Shown here in pieces: positions 53,005 to 64,000 of a stretch of DNA of 64,000 nucleotides. The DNA comes from Gymnopilus junonius. Its lineage: Eukaryota; Basidiomycota; Agaricomycetes; Agaricales; Galerinaceae. The notes under the pieces were generated by a model. The model worked only from the letters and a program-made list of their open reading frames with translations. It did not search any database and was not told the origin of the DNA. The number at the start of each line of letters is the position of its first letter. The first letter of the stretch is position 1. The translations under genes were made by a program, and so were the position numbers. The DNA lies in the NCBI GenBank assembly GCA_015501075.1, contig JADNYJ010000019.1, positions 248,001 to 312,000 of the forward strand, in the 5' to 3' direction.

Positions 53005-53068
53005 TAGTGATGGACATCCTGGGCACACCCCTCTTCAAAATGAGCAGCAGGATGGATCCTCGGAGATC

Positions 53069-56000
53069 TTGTCATATGTCACGGGCAAAAATAGCCCGCT
53101 TGACACGCTTGATCATGATCGAATACGTAGTGGTGATAAATTTAGCACCAATGATCTAGAAGCGCCGGATCCGAGCTCAGCGCCTATGTCCGCTGAAGAA
53201 TTGGAATGGGAACGAGGCCGTAATGGTCAAACTATTCGCGCCGAAAGGTTATTACCTGACTTGTTAGCCTCCAAGGCTGAACAATTGTTAGAATTAGGTG
53301 CACCCTATCCCACTGATACACAATTGGGGCAAACGGTCGGAAATCGGTTCACTGTTAAGCGTGTGAACTCCGAACTGTACTCAGTTTGGGACCGTAAATT
53401 AAAAGTTACTACCTATTTCGAAGCTCAGAAACTTCGTAAAAATGATTTCTGTATTGCTCGCGAATATGGTAGACGATGTGCCGAAGCGGCAAGAATGGAA
53501 CTTGATCCGTCATGGGAGTTTATGGACCACTCTCCCATGGGTCGAGCAATTGAGGAAGGAATTGAACATGCTCTTCAGCAGTTTAGACCATTTATAAATG
53601 ACGATCCTTACTCTGAAAGAGAATTAACAACCTTTTCAGTTAAAATTAACTGGGATAAAACCGATGAATTTCTTATAAAAAATAATAGAACTGGTTGGCT
53701 GACTATTATTTGGAGACCTGAAATTGAAAGTGCAGGTTTTGACATTGGAAACTGGTATCAGACTGAAAGGTTTCGTTTGGAACGAGGAGAATACAATGAT
53801 CTCTCTCCGGAAGAGCCGAAACTCATTTGGGATCCACCAGATGATGACGATGAATTAATAGGAGAAGAACGAGAAGAGATGCTTGAGAAACTTCGGCATC
53901 CTTTAGAAGTACTCCACCGACATGGACTTCTTGAAAAGGAAGAAGAAGTCGTCATTGAGGATGTACTTCATCTCCATGGAATTCAAATTCCACGAGGAAC
54001 TTACCCAACAGTTCAACGGAATGCTGCCCAAGTAAAAAACTCAAAGCGAGCCATTCCAAAGCCGGTTGTCATTACTGTAAAAATTAACGGACATCCAGCT
54101 CGAGCTCTGCTCGACTCTGGTTCATTAGGAGATTTTATGTCTTCCAATCTAGCAGACCAACTTAAGGTTGATAAAATTAAATTTGAGGCTCCATTAGGAC
54201 TTCAACTTGCAGTCCAAGGATCTCGGTCCAAGATAAATTCTGGAACTAAAGCCCGATTCCAGTATGAAAAAATTGACGAAAATCGGTACTTTGATATTAT
54301 TAACATGTCTACCTATGATATTATTCTAGGTACACCTTGGTTTTACCAACATCGAGCATGCGCTGGATTAAATCCTGCTCGAGTTGTTATTGGATGTGAT
54401 GAATCACAACCCATTCAAGGTTCAGGAGTAACTACTCTCTCCTCTCGGGCTGCTGAAATAACTACACTAAATATTGAAGGGGCCCGAGAACTCCTAATGG
54501 AGTACGCCTCACCACTCTGTAAAACAGCTAACGAGACAGAATTGCCTCCATTCAGGGCGATTAATCATTCTATCCCTCTGATTGACGAAGAAAGAATTTA
54601 CCCCTGGCGCCCATCACGCTGTCCAGAGGCATTGCGAAGCCAATGGGTCGAAAAGAGAGAAGCTTACCTCCGATCTGGACGCTGGAAAATTACCAGTTCT
54701 CGAAACACTGTTCCTATGCTTTTGATTCCGAAGCCACGTGCCGCGGGAGAAGCGCCCACCCTTCGGACAGTAATAGATCTTCGGGCACGTAATGATAATA
54801 CTTATAAATTGACATCACCGCTCCCAGATCCCGAGGGAATATTGCGGAGGGCAGCTAGTCATAAATATCGATCTTCTATGGATGGCAAAGATGCATATGA
54901 ACAAATTAGAATCATTCCAGAACATGTAGAGCGAACTGCTGTCACTACACCTGATGGAAATATGATCAGTCAAGTAATTCAGATTGGTGACTGTAATGCA
55001 CCAGCCACCTATCAAGCTTTAATGAACCATATCTTTTCACCTTACATTGGAAAATTTATGGATATTTATTTAGATGACATTGTCATCTATTCAGACTCAC
55101 TTGAGGAGCATATACAGCACGTCAAAACCATTATTGACGTTCTTACCGAGGAAAAACTATACCTCAGTAAAAATAAACTTCATTTTCTCAAGCCAGTCCT
55201 TAAAATTCTCGGACGCTTGGTTACCGATAATGGAATTAGAATGGACCCAGATAAGGTCGATTCCATCCTTAACTGGAAAACTCCGACTAATAGAGATCTG
55301 CTCCGTGGATTTCTAGGGTCGGTTGGATATCTCGCGGATGATATCCCAAATGTCCGCATCCCCATGGGTGTTCTACATGGATTGACAGGTGATACAGTGT
55401 CTTTCCGTTGGGGATACACTGAGCAACGTGCATTTGAAAACGTTAAGCGCCTTGTTCAAGGGCACGTGACCATCATCGGGTACCTTTGAATTATTCAAAA
55501 GATGCACCCCAGATCTGGATGGTCACTGACGGATGTTCTACGGGTATAGCTGGCTTAATTAGTCAAGGACCAGAGTGGAAGACCACGCGGATAGCCGCAT
55601 TTTATTCAGCTAAATTAAATTCTGCCCAGCAGAACTACCCAGTACATGAAATTGAAATGCTTGCTGGGGTAGAAACTATGCTAAGGCACCGTGATATTTT
55701 ACAGGGTGCTAATTTTAAATGGATAACTGACCATAAGGGTTTAATTCATTTATTAAAGCAGAAAAACCTGTCAGGTCGACAGGCTCGGTGGATTGAGAAA
55801 ATAAGTGAATTTACATTCGAAGTTATCTATGTACCCGGCTCGGATAATGTAGTTGCCGATGCCTTATCATGGCTCTATTCTAATGATAGCCCGGGTACAG
55901 TACGTGCTCTGAGCAAATATACGTACTTTGACATCGTCAATGATGACGTCAACATTGTCGAAGATTTTATTATGCCGTTGTTAGCGGGCATTGAAGCTAA

Positions 56001-57907
56001 AGTAGCAGTTCAAAGAAAGCCGCGGCAGAAGCCTTTACCAGCTGAGACTGGTCGAGCCGAAACTTCTAAGGAATTTGCAGCCCGAGTAAAAGAGCATTTC
56101 ATTCTTAATGGCCTGTAGAACGAAAGGAGGGCAGGAAGGTACCACCAAAACCTAAATCTCGCAAAACAGCCAAGAAAGCGGGATCCAAAAATAGTAAGGG
56201 ATCCAAAAATAAATCTGATCCAGAGCCACAGGAGCTCGAGACCGACAATGCGCATCACGAGGATCGCGAGCCCATTCAAGATATTAGAACTGAGCTTGCA
56301 GCTCAGGACACCTCACTCCTATCAGTAGTGTCGCAATCTGAATCAGGAATAGACCTGGAAAAAGAACTCAAATTCAAATACTCAACTGATCTGTTTTATA
56401 AGAAAATTATGGATCAACCAAGTTCATTTGCGAATTTTGCAGTGGAAAACGGACTTATTTACCTTCGTTCAATGGCAGAAAAATGCTCTGTATCCCTAAT
56501 ATTATTATTGATGGACACAGTGCTCGAGAAATATTGATTTCCGAAGCACATTCGCTTTTGGCACATCTAGGAACTACTAAAACTCTTACTTATCTAAGAG
56601 ATCATGTGTGGTGGAAAACAATTGCAGCCGATACAGAAGTATTCTGCTCTTCGTGCATAACTTGTAAGCGGAGCAAACCCTCAAACCAGAAACCTTATGG
56701 GTTTATTGAACCCGTTACCAGTGCCTGGAACTCCCTGGGAGTCAATTGGCGTAGATTTTGTGGGACCCTTACCTGAATCCAAAAAATAGGGATGGGACTT
56801 TTGACTCGATCACCGTCATTATTTGTCTGATGACCGCTATGGTACACCTAGTACCTAGCGAATTAATTATACTTCTCGTCAAGTTGCTGAACTGATGTTC
56901 GAGCACGTCTATAAATTACATGGACTACCGAAGAATATTATTAGTGATAGAGACGTACTCTTTACGAGTACATTTGGACTCACCTTAATCAATTGATTGG
57001 CACCCGACTTAAAATGTCAAGTGCTTATCATCCGGAGACCGATGGATCAACGGAACGAGCGAACCGAACAATTACGCAGATGTTGCGTCAGTGTGTAAAT
57101 GAGAAGCAGACCGATTGGGTTAGCAAATTACCTAGTATAGAATTTGCAATCAACTCTGCCCGATCCGAAAGTACGGGATACGCGCCATTCTTCTTGAATA
57201 CAGGACGGATGCCCCGCTCAATGATTTGGAATTCTGCAAATAAAGAAGAATATCCATCCGTTAGAAACTTTGCTTTGCAACGAAAGCTTGCCCTAATTTC
57301 TGCACATGACAGTATATTAGCGGCTCGAGTCAAGCAAACGCGAGAAGCAAATAAGAAAAGGCAATTAGCCCCTTTTTCCGAAGGAGATCTCATTTATATC
57401 TCCACAAAGAATATATCCTTCCCTAAGGGACTTGCTCGCAAATTGGTCCCCAAATTTATTGGACCATATAGGATAGTTCAAGATTTCAAAAACCAGTCCT
57501 TTCGGATTGAACTTCCGAGTTACCTCAAACAGAGAGGCGTTCATAATGTCTTTCATGCTTCCTTACTTAGGATTCATATTCCTAATGACGATCGCCTATT
57601 TCCTGGGCGAAGTTTTGATGAATATAGCCTCGAAAATTCCTCCCCTGAGTCCGAATGGGCCGTTGAAAAAATCCTATCGCATGCAGGATCAAAAATTGAC
57701 TCAGTTTTCGAAATCAAATGGAAAGCTGGAGACGTCACCTGGCTTCCTTACTCCCAAATTGAACACCTCAATGTTACAAATGAATATCTCGACCTGCTTG
57801 GCGTCGAGTCAATTAATAACCTACCTCCCGGAACCGGGACCACCCTCAAACGACCCCCAAACTTTTGTTTAACCATTTTCAGAACTTCCCCTTATTTTTT
57901 AGTATAA
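53069..57907 (+). CDS. pol: Retrotransposon pol: protease, reverse transcriptase, RNase H, integrase, chromodomain
   Basis: The protease active site ALLDSGSLGDFM lies near 54105. The reverse transcriptase has LRTVIDLRARN, MDGKDAYEQI and the catalytic YLDDIVIYS at about 55067. RNase H follows from about 55510 (VTDGCSTGIAGLI, TDHKGLIHLL, VVADALS). A Lys-rich linker leads to the integrase HHCC zinc finger (EAHSLLAHLG, CSSCITCK, about 56.53-56.67 kb), then the catalytic core (SIGVDFVGPLPES; SSAYHPETDGSTERANR) and a C-terminal chromodomain (EWAVEKILSH, FEIKWKAGDVTWLPY, 57.65-57.75 kb) thought to guide insertion to marked chromatin. Single-base slips occur near 55465, 56711-56713 (extra C), 56781-56786 (extra A), about 56859 and 56973-56975 (missing T). 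Confidence 0.9.
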
Positions 57908-58009
57908 GTACTACTTCAGTTTCTCCACTTCCTCCCAGAGTTCGCATTTTCTGAGCTCTCCATCATATTCACAATACTTCTCTCTATTCAAATCATCCTC
58001 CTCTTCATT

Positions 58010-58886
58010 ATGGAAACCCTCAAATTCCACAAGATCAATCCTGAATTCCGTCTTGACACCCCTCGTCCTATCGCGCCGACCCCTTCTTCTGTCATTTCCG
58101 ACCTTACCACCGTGGCCAATAATATCTCCGACTCCCTTCTTTTTAGTCCGCTCCCTCCAATCACTACCATCGAGCAAGAACTCGCGTCCAACCCTCTCCT
58201 CGCTCCCCCTCCGCCTAAAGCAACCCCCGAAGTTACTTACTCCGACTTCGCCGCCGAAAAGGCTAAGCACCTTCACCGCGCTGCAAATAAATACCCTACC
58301 GTCGAACACGCTCTATTTCTCAGGACGTCGCGTACATCTATCCGAGTCCTTGATCCTATTACACACCGTTACCGCATCTATCACCTCGGACAGATTGCTC
58401 ACTTCGTGGTTACCGACAAACGCATTCGAACAGGACGATTTAATCCTAACCTCATCCCTGGCGGTTATCACGAGTTTGCCGAAGCCTTTAACTCCCACAA
58501 CACGTCCAACAAACGCTTTGCCACGTTCGACTTCTCTACCAACATTCCATATATCATTGGCACAGGTGTTACCTTCGCGGATTTTAATATAGATCCCTCC
58601 TCATCGGGTGGAAGACCTTCAAACCCGACTATCCTCGATTTCCAACACGCCCTACCGTCAACAATGCGTTCTTCGTGATATTCTCACCGATGTACAGAAG
58701 ATCGAACCTTCTTTCCAGCCACCTTCTATTTATAGTCATCAGCACACCAAATCCGTCAATCATTCCCGCTCCTGTGTTTCCGCTCGGATCGTCGACAAGC
58801 TCCCACCGAGTACCTGCTCGTCTCCTCCCACCAAACGTATTGATGACGACGACGAATCCACCGGAGATTCGGCCATGACTGTTTGA
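58010..58886 (+). CDS. Extra ORF downstream of pol (ORF3) in the chromovirus
   Basis: A separate ATG at 58010 opens 222 codons on the same strand. A one-base slip near 58630-58640 leads into a second frame running to the stop at 58884-58886, giving about 290 residues in total. The product is Pro/Ser/Thr-rich at the start, has a central ordered-looking block (KYPTVEHALFLRTSRTSIRV, YRIYHLGQIAHFVVTDKRI, LIPGGYHEFAEAFNSHN) and an acidic tail (RIDDDDESTGDSAMTV). It occupies the env position of retroviruses but shows no signal peptide or membrane segment, so it is not env-like. I do not know its function. The frame ends only 29 bp before the 3' LTR. Confidence 0.65.
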
Positions 58887-58915
58887 GAATTCTTCTGGAA
58901 TCCTCGGAGGGCGTA

Positions 58916-59275
58916 TGTGGCAAATACGTGACCATCAAACAAATCCCTTATCTTATCTTCGTAAAGCGTGTCTCTTTTATGTAGTTTATATAATGACTTG
59001 TTTCTTTTCGTCTCCGTATTAAATAACTCATAACGAATCATTTCTTATTTACCTGACTTGTATTAACTAGTTTACTGATTCTTACTTGACTCAAAGTTCT
59101 AGTCATAGTAGGTACCGAGAAACATATAAATACTGGCTTGTATGTACTACCAAAACCCCAGTGAATACAGTTTACATTAAGCTGTCTTGACTCTCAACCT
59201 CTCAACTTACCTCTCACCGTGTGCCGCCTCGTTCGACCCGCCTACTCCCGTCACGGATCGTTACTCGACGTCACA
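58916..59275 (+). repeat. 3' LTR (360 bp)
   Basis: It matches the 5' LTR from end to end apart from five single-base losses (all between 58916 and about 59015) and two substitutions (GCC for GCT and CCT for CCG near 59224-59243). The polypurine tract upstream is weak (GGAGGGCGTA). It is followed directly by the TGAGC target duplication. Confidence 0.93.
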
Positions 59276-59411
59276 TGAGCCCAGAATGTAAATTTCGATG
59301 CTCAGAAAGGACTAAGATCGGCAAAGATGAAGCGAAGAGAGTTCAAGCTGTCAGTGCAATAATCGTGAGAATATGATAGTAACAAGGCGATCCTCCGCAC
59401 TGCGTTTGATA

Positions 59412-60060
59412 CTATGGTTCGTTGGGAGTTTGAAACCGAAGCAAAGAAAAATCGATATCAATTCTTCCACCTAGAATTTGGAAATGAAATTTTACAGAGA
59501 GGTACATTTTTACATTCTATACAGACTGATATAATTTTTTTAGGAAAAGTTGAAGCTGCCAAGGACAAGAGCATTTCCGCGTCTCAAAGCTGAAGGAATG
59601 GCGAGATTGAAACGGTGGTCACGGATTATCACGGTCCTTTTGGCAGGGCGCCGACAAGTCCTTCCGCATGAAAATGTCACGTCTTGTCACGCTTAAACAC
59701 ACCTTCTGTATTGCATCTGCCCTCACGAAGTCAAATGTACATGAATCTGCCCAAGGCTCAGGATTCCTGCTTGAACAAGTCTCCTTGACACTTCTGTGAA
59801 TTTTCGTTTTATTTGACCAAAGGGATCTGGCCAGATCTTGCAAGAGATGCTGATACATCAGCTGATTTGATGCACTCAGTTCTGCAAATCGAGTGCCATT
59901 CTTCCTCTTCTGCAGACATCAAGAAACAAAGTACATAACAGGGTAGGCAGTATGCTATTGTATTTATGTGAATTTTTGTGGGGGCCAAATGCGAGAGGAA
60001 GGTTTGCAAAAGTTGACAGTTTCAAACTCCCCATCATTTCAAACTCTCGATCAACAATAG
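59412..60060 (-). mobile_element. 649-bp TA-flanked MITE, copy 2 (inverted)
   Basis: The reverse complement of copy 1 at 49011-49660, with TA outside both ends (59410-59411 and 60061-60062). By eye the copies differ at only three places: two C-to-T changes near one end, both at CpG, and an A run of seven instead of eight. The identity of about 99.5% implies recent transposition or gene conversion. Before the LTR element landed, the two copies would have stood about 155 bp apart, head to head. Confidence 0.8.
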
Positions 60061-60062
60061 TA

Positions 60063-60497
60063 GCATTTGAAATAGGCTGCAGATGAGATGTTGAACGTAA
60101 AGGGGCCTTATGAAGGCTTATACTCAGTCCGCGCTATGAAGATATCCGAGGAACGGAGGACGAACAGGCTGGTACGGAGGATATTGATGGTCCCGGCGTC
60201 CTACAATATCGCAGCCCCGTAGGCATGAATTGCTAAGTAGCGGCAAGAATACCGATGCGTCAAAGTGGACTCTAAATCTTTAATCAACGTTGCGTGGCAG
60301 GTTCTTGCCAATATTTAGAGCGGCGCGTGAATGTGGATAGTTTAAATAAATATGATGAAATCACAACGGTGTTGAATGGGGGTCAAGACTTGAAGAAAAC
60401 AGATACAATTGGCTCAACTTTGGCACCAAAACTTCTGTATCCTAATTTCAAGGGTCAAACCTGCAGTACAGTGCAGAAAACCCTTCTCCATATCTAA
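60063..60497. other. Interval between MITE copy 2 and the epsilon-COP gene
   Basis: A 67-codon frame at 60294-60497 is the only open reading and lacks any recognisable feature. The interval should contain the 3' untranslated region and poly(A) site of the epsilon-COP gene. Confidence 0.4.
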
Positions 60498-61606
60498 CTA
60501 TATTGGCACGATCGCAGCGAGAGGAGGAACAGTGAATGCAGCAGCGCTTTGGTTAAACAGATCTGCTTTTTGTAGCACATCTTGAATGTAAGGGTGCGAA
60601 GGGTACTCAGCCGCCAATTTCCTGGAAATAAATTCGACCAATCAGCGAAAAGCAGGTTCTGGGTATAAACGACTTACGACCACAACTCTTCGGCCTCTGG
60701 CCTCTTCAAAGCGCCGAGACCAGCCGCAACGACATAGGCAGCTTCTGCTTCAGTATCGCCCTTTTGTTGTTCAAGTGATTCCTCCAAATCAGATTTCGCC
60801 TCTTGGATTTCGCCTCGTAATATACGTGTCACACCTCTCGCAGTCAGCAAGTGAGGCGATGTCAGTGAGGGATTTCCAAGCTGTTCTGTGTAAAAAGAAG
60901 AGGTGTTGGAATAGCTGTCCTTTCCGGTCACTAGTCCAATAGTTGATTCAATGAGCTGTAACAGAAGATCATCCTCTGCCCAGCGTTTAGATCGGTCAAA
61001 CTGTTTCCTGGCGAGGTCAGGTCGGTTGATTGAAAGGTATATTTGCACGATAACGGTAACGCTATTTTCAAGATTGAAACATCTTAGTAAGAAGTAGATA
61101 TTCAATACGAGGGACATACATACGCTTCAAGATCTTCCGTCTCCGTGCCCAAACGTTTCCAATGCCTCCTCGATCTCACCAGCTCGCGCAAATGCAGTTC
61201 CTGCTAAAACGCGAACAAGCGCCTTGTCCTTGTCAGAACCCTCAACATCATCTCCTTCTATCTCAACAGAAAGGTCTCGGAGTTCTTCAAGCGCAGCGTC
61301 TGCTTGCTCGGAACCAGCGGCAGCGACGTAGCGTGCCAAAGACGCAACAGCCTTTACGGCGATATTTTCAGAGCCTTCTGGGATAAGCTCTAATGCAGAT
61401 GCAGGTTCATTGAGAGCGATGAAGGCGCGTGTTTTGTACAGCAAGAGGGCATGGTAATCTGGCGATGATTCGTCAGGTAAATCCTGTTTAACTAACGCCC
61501 TGTAAGCACCTAAATTTCGTCAGCACGCAAAGCAAAGCAGTATGAAAGTCAAACACTTACCAAGAGTGAACTGTTGTTTAATATGATATAGTTCTGAGGA
61601 TTCCAT
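60498..61606 (-). CDS. sec28: Coatomer subunit epsilon (epsilon-COP)
   Basis: The start at 61606 gives MESSELYHIKQQFTLGAYRA. TPR-like helices follow: HALLLYKTRAFIALNEPASA, AVKAVASLARYVAAAGSEQ, ALVRVLAGTAFARAGEIEEA, VIVQIYLSINRPDLARKQFD, LTARGVTRILRGEIQEAKS and AAYVVAAGLGALKRPEAEEL. The last exon ends AAAFTVPPLAAIVPI at 60498. Epsilon-COP stabilises alpha-COP in the COPI coat that returns cargo from Golgi to ER. The frame slips at the AAA run 61151-61153 (plus strand): one base fewer gives TLGTETEDLEA and a clean donor. Length, about 300 residues, fits the family. Four introns of typical size are visible. Confidence 0.88.
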
Positions 61607-62434
61607 GAGTGAGGACTTAATGGGAGGATGGCAACAACCGCGAACGTGGTCAATTTGCTTACGTAACGCATTTACTTAAAGTTACACAGGGGTCTTGCAG
61701 GGATCTCCTGTTCATGAGCTGCTTGCAGCAGTTGGACGTGGTGCTATCTCAGAAGGTTTTCGCAAGTCTAGATGGCTACGTAATTTAGACAACCTTCAAG
61801 CTTTGATTAAAAATCGGAGGTTCAAGAAGTCAATTTCCGGACCAATGTGTCGTAGCCTCAAGGTCTTTCCACTGAGCAGCATGCTCATCTTGGGGGTTTC
61901 TCGGTCGAATCCTTCTACAATCGAAACGCGGATTGAGAATGAGTCCATTCATTGTTTAATTTCTTTACACATAGGATAGAGATACTTCTTCTAAATAGCG
62001 AATTCAATTTTGCTTGTCAAGGTTCTGTTATAGAATAGATAGCTGAGAAAAGAAGAGAAGGAGTATAAAAAAGGTAAAAGAAAAAAGAAATATAACAGGT
62101 ATTACACCATCCCCGACCAAGAAATAAAAAAGACCTCTTTGCCAAAGATAAGAAGAGAGAACAGCAAAGAGAATAAGAAGGGGTAACAGGTATATCACCG
62201 CGATTAACGGTAAAGACAGAGACAGAGGGGGAAATGGGTAAAGGGTAAAGAAAAGAAAAAGAGGCTGGGACGACGGAGGATCGTAAAGTGCAAAGAATAG
62301 TCCTTTTTTTCGGTTTCTTCATAGTCAGGAAGGGGACACCTTGCTAGCCATCGACAAAACAAGACAGAGAAACAACAGGTGTGAAGTACAATTGAAACCG
62401 GGAGAAAACGATGCTGAAGAGTCCGGGAACTGTT
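61607..62434. other. Interval between epsilon-COP and the PAK kinase
   Basis: No gene is supported; the plus-strand frame 61695-61979 lacks motifs. The stretch 62038-62300 is strongly purine-rich on plus (pyrimidine-rich on minus), compatible with the 3' untranslated region of the kinase gene transcribed leftward. Confidence 0.45.

Positions 62435-64000
<1,566 letters not shown>

Larger units (their letters stand above)
49681..59275 (+). mobile_element. Full-length Ty3/Gypsy chromovirus LTR retrotransposon (9,595 bp)
   Basis: The element is bounded by direct LTRs starting TGTGGCAAATACG and ending CGACGTCACA, and by the 5-bp target duplication TGAGC (49676-49680 and 59276-59280). Internal order is gag with a zinc knuckle, aspartic protease, reverse transcriptase, RNase H, integrase and chromodomain, which is the Ty3/Gypsy (Metaviridae) order; an extra open frame follows pol. 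The element inserted into the spacer between two inverted MITE copies. The coding region has one nonsense codon in gag and several single-base frame slips, so as written it is not translatable from end to end, although the LTRs differ at only 7 sites. Confidence 0.95.

Noticed and set aside
56281..56310. Hairpin CTGAG...CTCAG within pol
   Set aside because: A short chance inverted repeat within coding sequence.
58010..58886. ORF3 as a viral envelope gene
   Set aside because: It has the env position but no signal peptide, transmembrane segment or glycoprotein-like cysteine pattern.
60498..61606. Calling epsilon-COP a pseudogene because of its frame break
   Set aside because: The break is one base in an AAA run with full homology on both sides and intact splice sites; a sequencing indel is more plausible than loss of a coat subunit.

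Overview
The window looks like a chromosome segment of a mushroom-forming basidiomycete (Agaricomycetes). The evidence is dense genes broken by many introns of about 50-65 bp, including micro-exons of 10-14 bp. Its gene families are fungal and several are typical of basidiomycetes: a small multi-exon GH18 chitinase, a secreted family carrying an ETNAQRLARG motif, a fatty-acid dioxygenase of the Ppo type, an APSES-ankyrin cell-cycle factor and a Ty3/Gypsy chromovirus. No tRNA, rRNA or CRISPR feature could be supported.

Layout. 0-2.4 kb: 5' end of a Vps5-like sorting nexin, a palindromic MITE, and a membrane protein that may be Kar5-like. 2.4-10.9 kb: a decayed region with a TA-flanked MITE, a chitinase pseudogene, a P450-like relic, a full chitinase gene with one frame break, and a damaged secreted-protein gene. 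10.9-17.6 kb: a large CH domain - STE-type kinase - C1 finger gene related to Cdc7/SepH/Cdc15. 17.6-24.3 kb: no recognisable gene. 24.3-48.6 kb: a housekeeping and regulatory block with a PHD-TFIISM-SPOC protein (Bye1 type), an L-arabinitol/polyol dehydrogenase, an NDR kinase (Cbk1/Orb6), splicing factor Prp4, an Mbp1-like MBF subunit, a Yvc1-like TRP channel and a Ppo oxygenase. 49.0-60.1 kb: a 9.6-kb chromovirus with two LTRs and a 5-bp target duplication, between two nearly identical 650-bp MITEs in opposite orientation. 60.5-64.0 kb: epsilon-COP and a PAK kinase (Cla4 type) running off the right edge.

Several genes belong to polarity and cell-cycle circuits (Cdc7/SepH-like kinase, Cbk1, Cla4, Mbp1). 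They are not arranged as an operon or cluster, and I infer no joint regulation.

One cross-cutting observation matters for any user. Conserved genes and the transposon repeatedly change frame by exactly one base, usually inside a short homopolymer, with protein homology continuing on both sides. This looks like uncorrected sequencing indels. Gene breaks here should not be taken as pseudogenisation unless splice-site or larger changes accompany them, as they do in the chitinase pseudogene.
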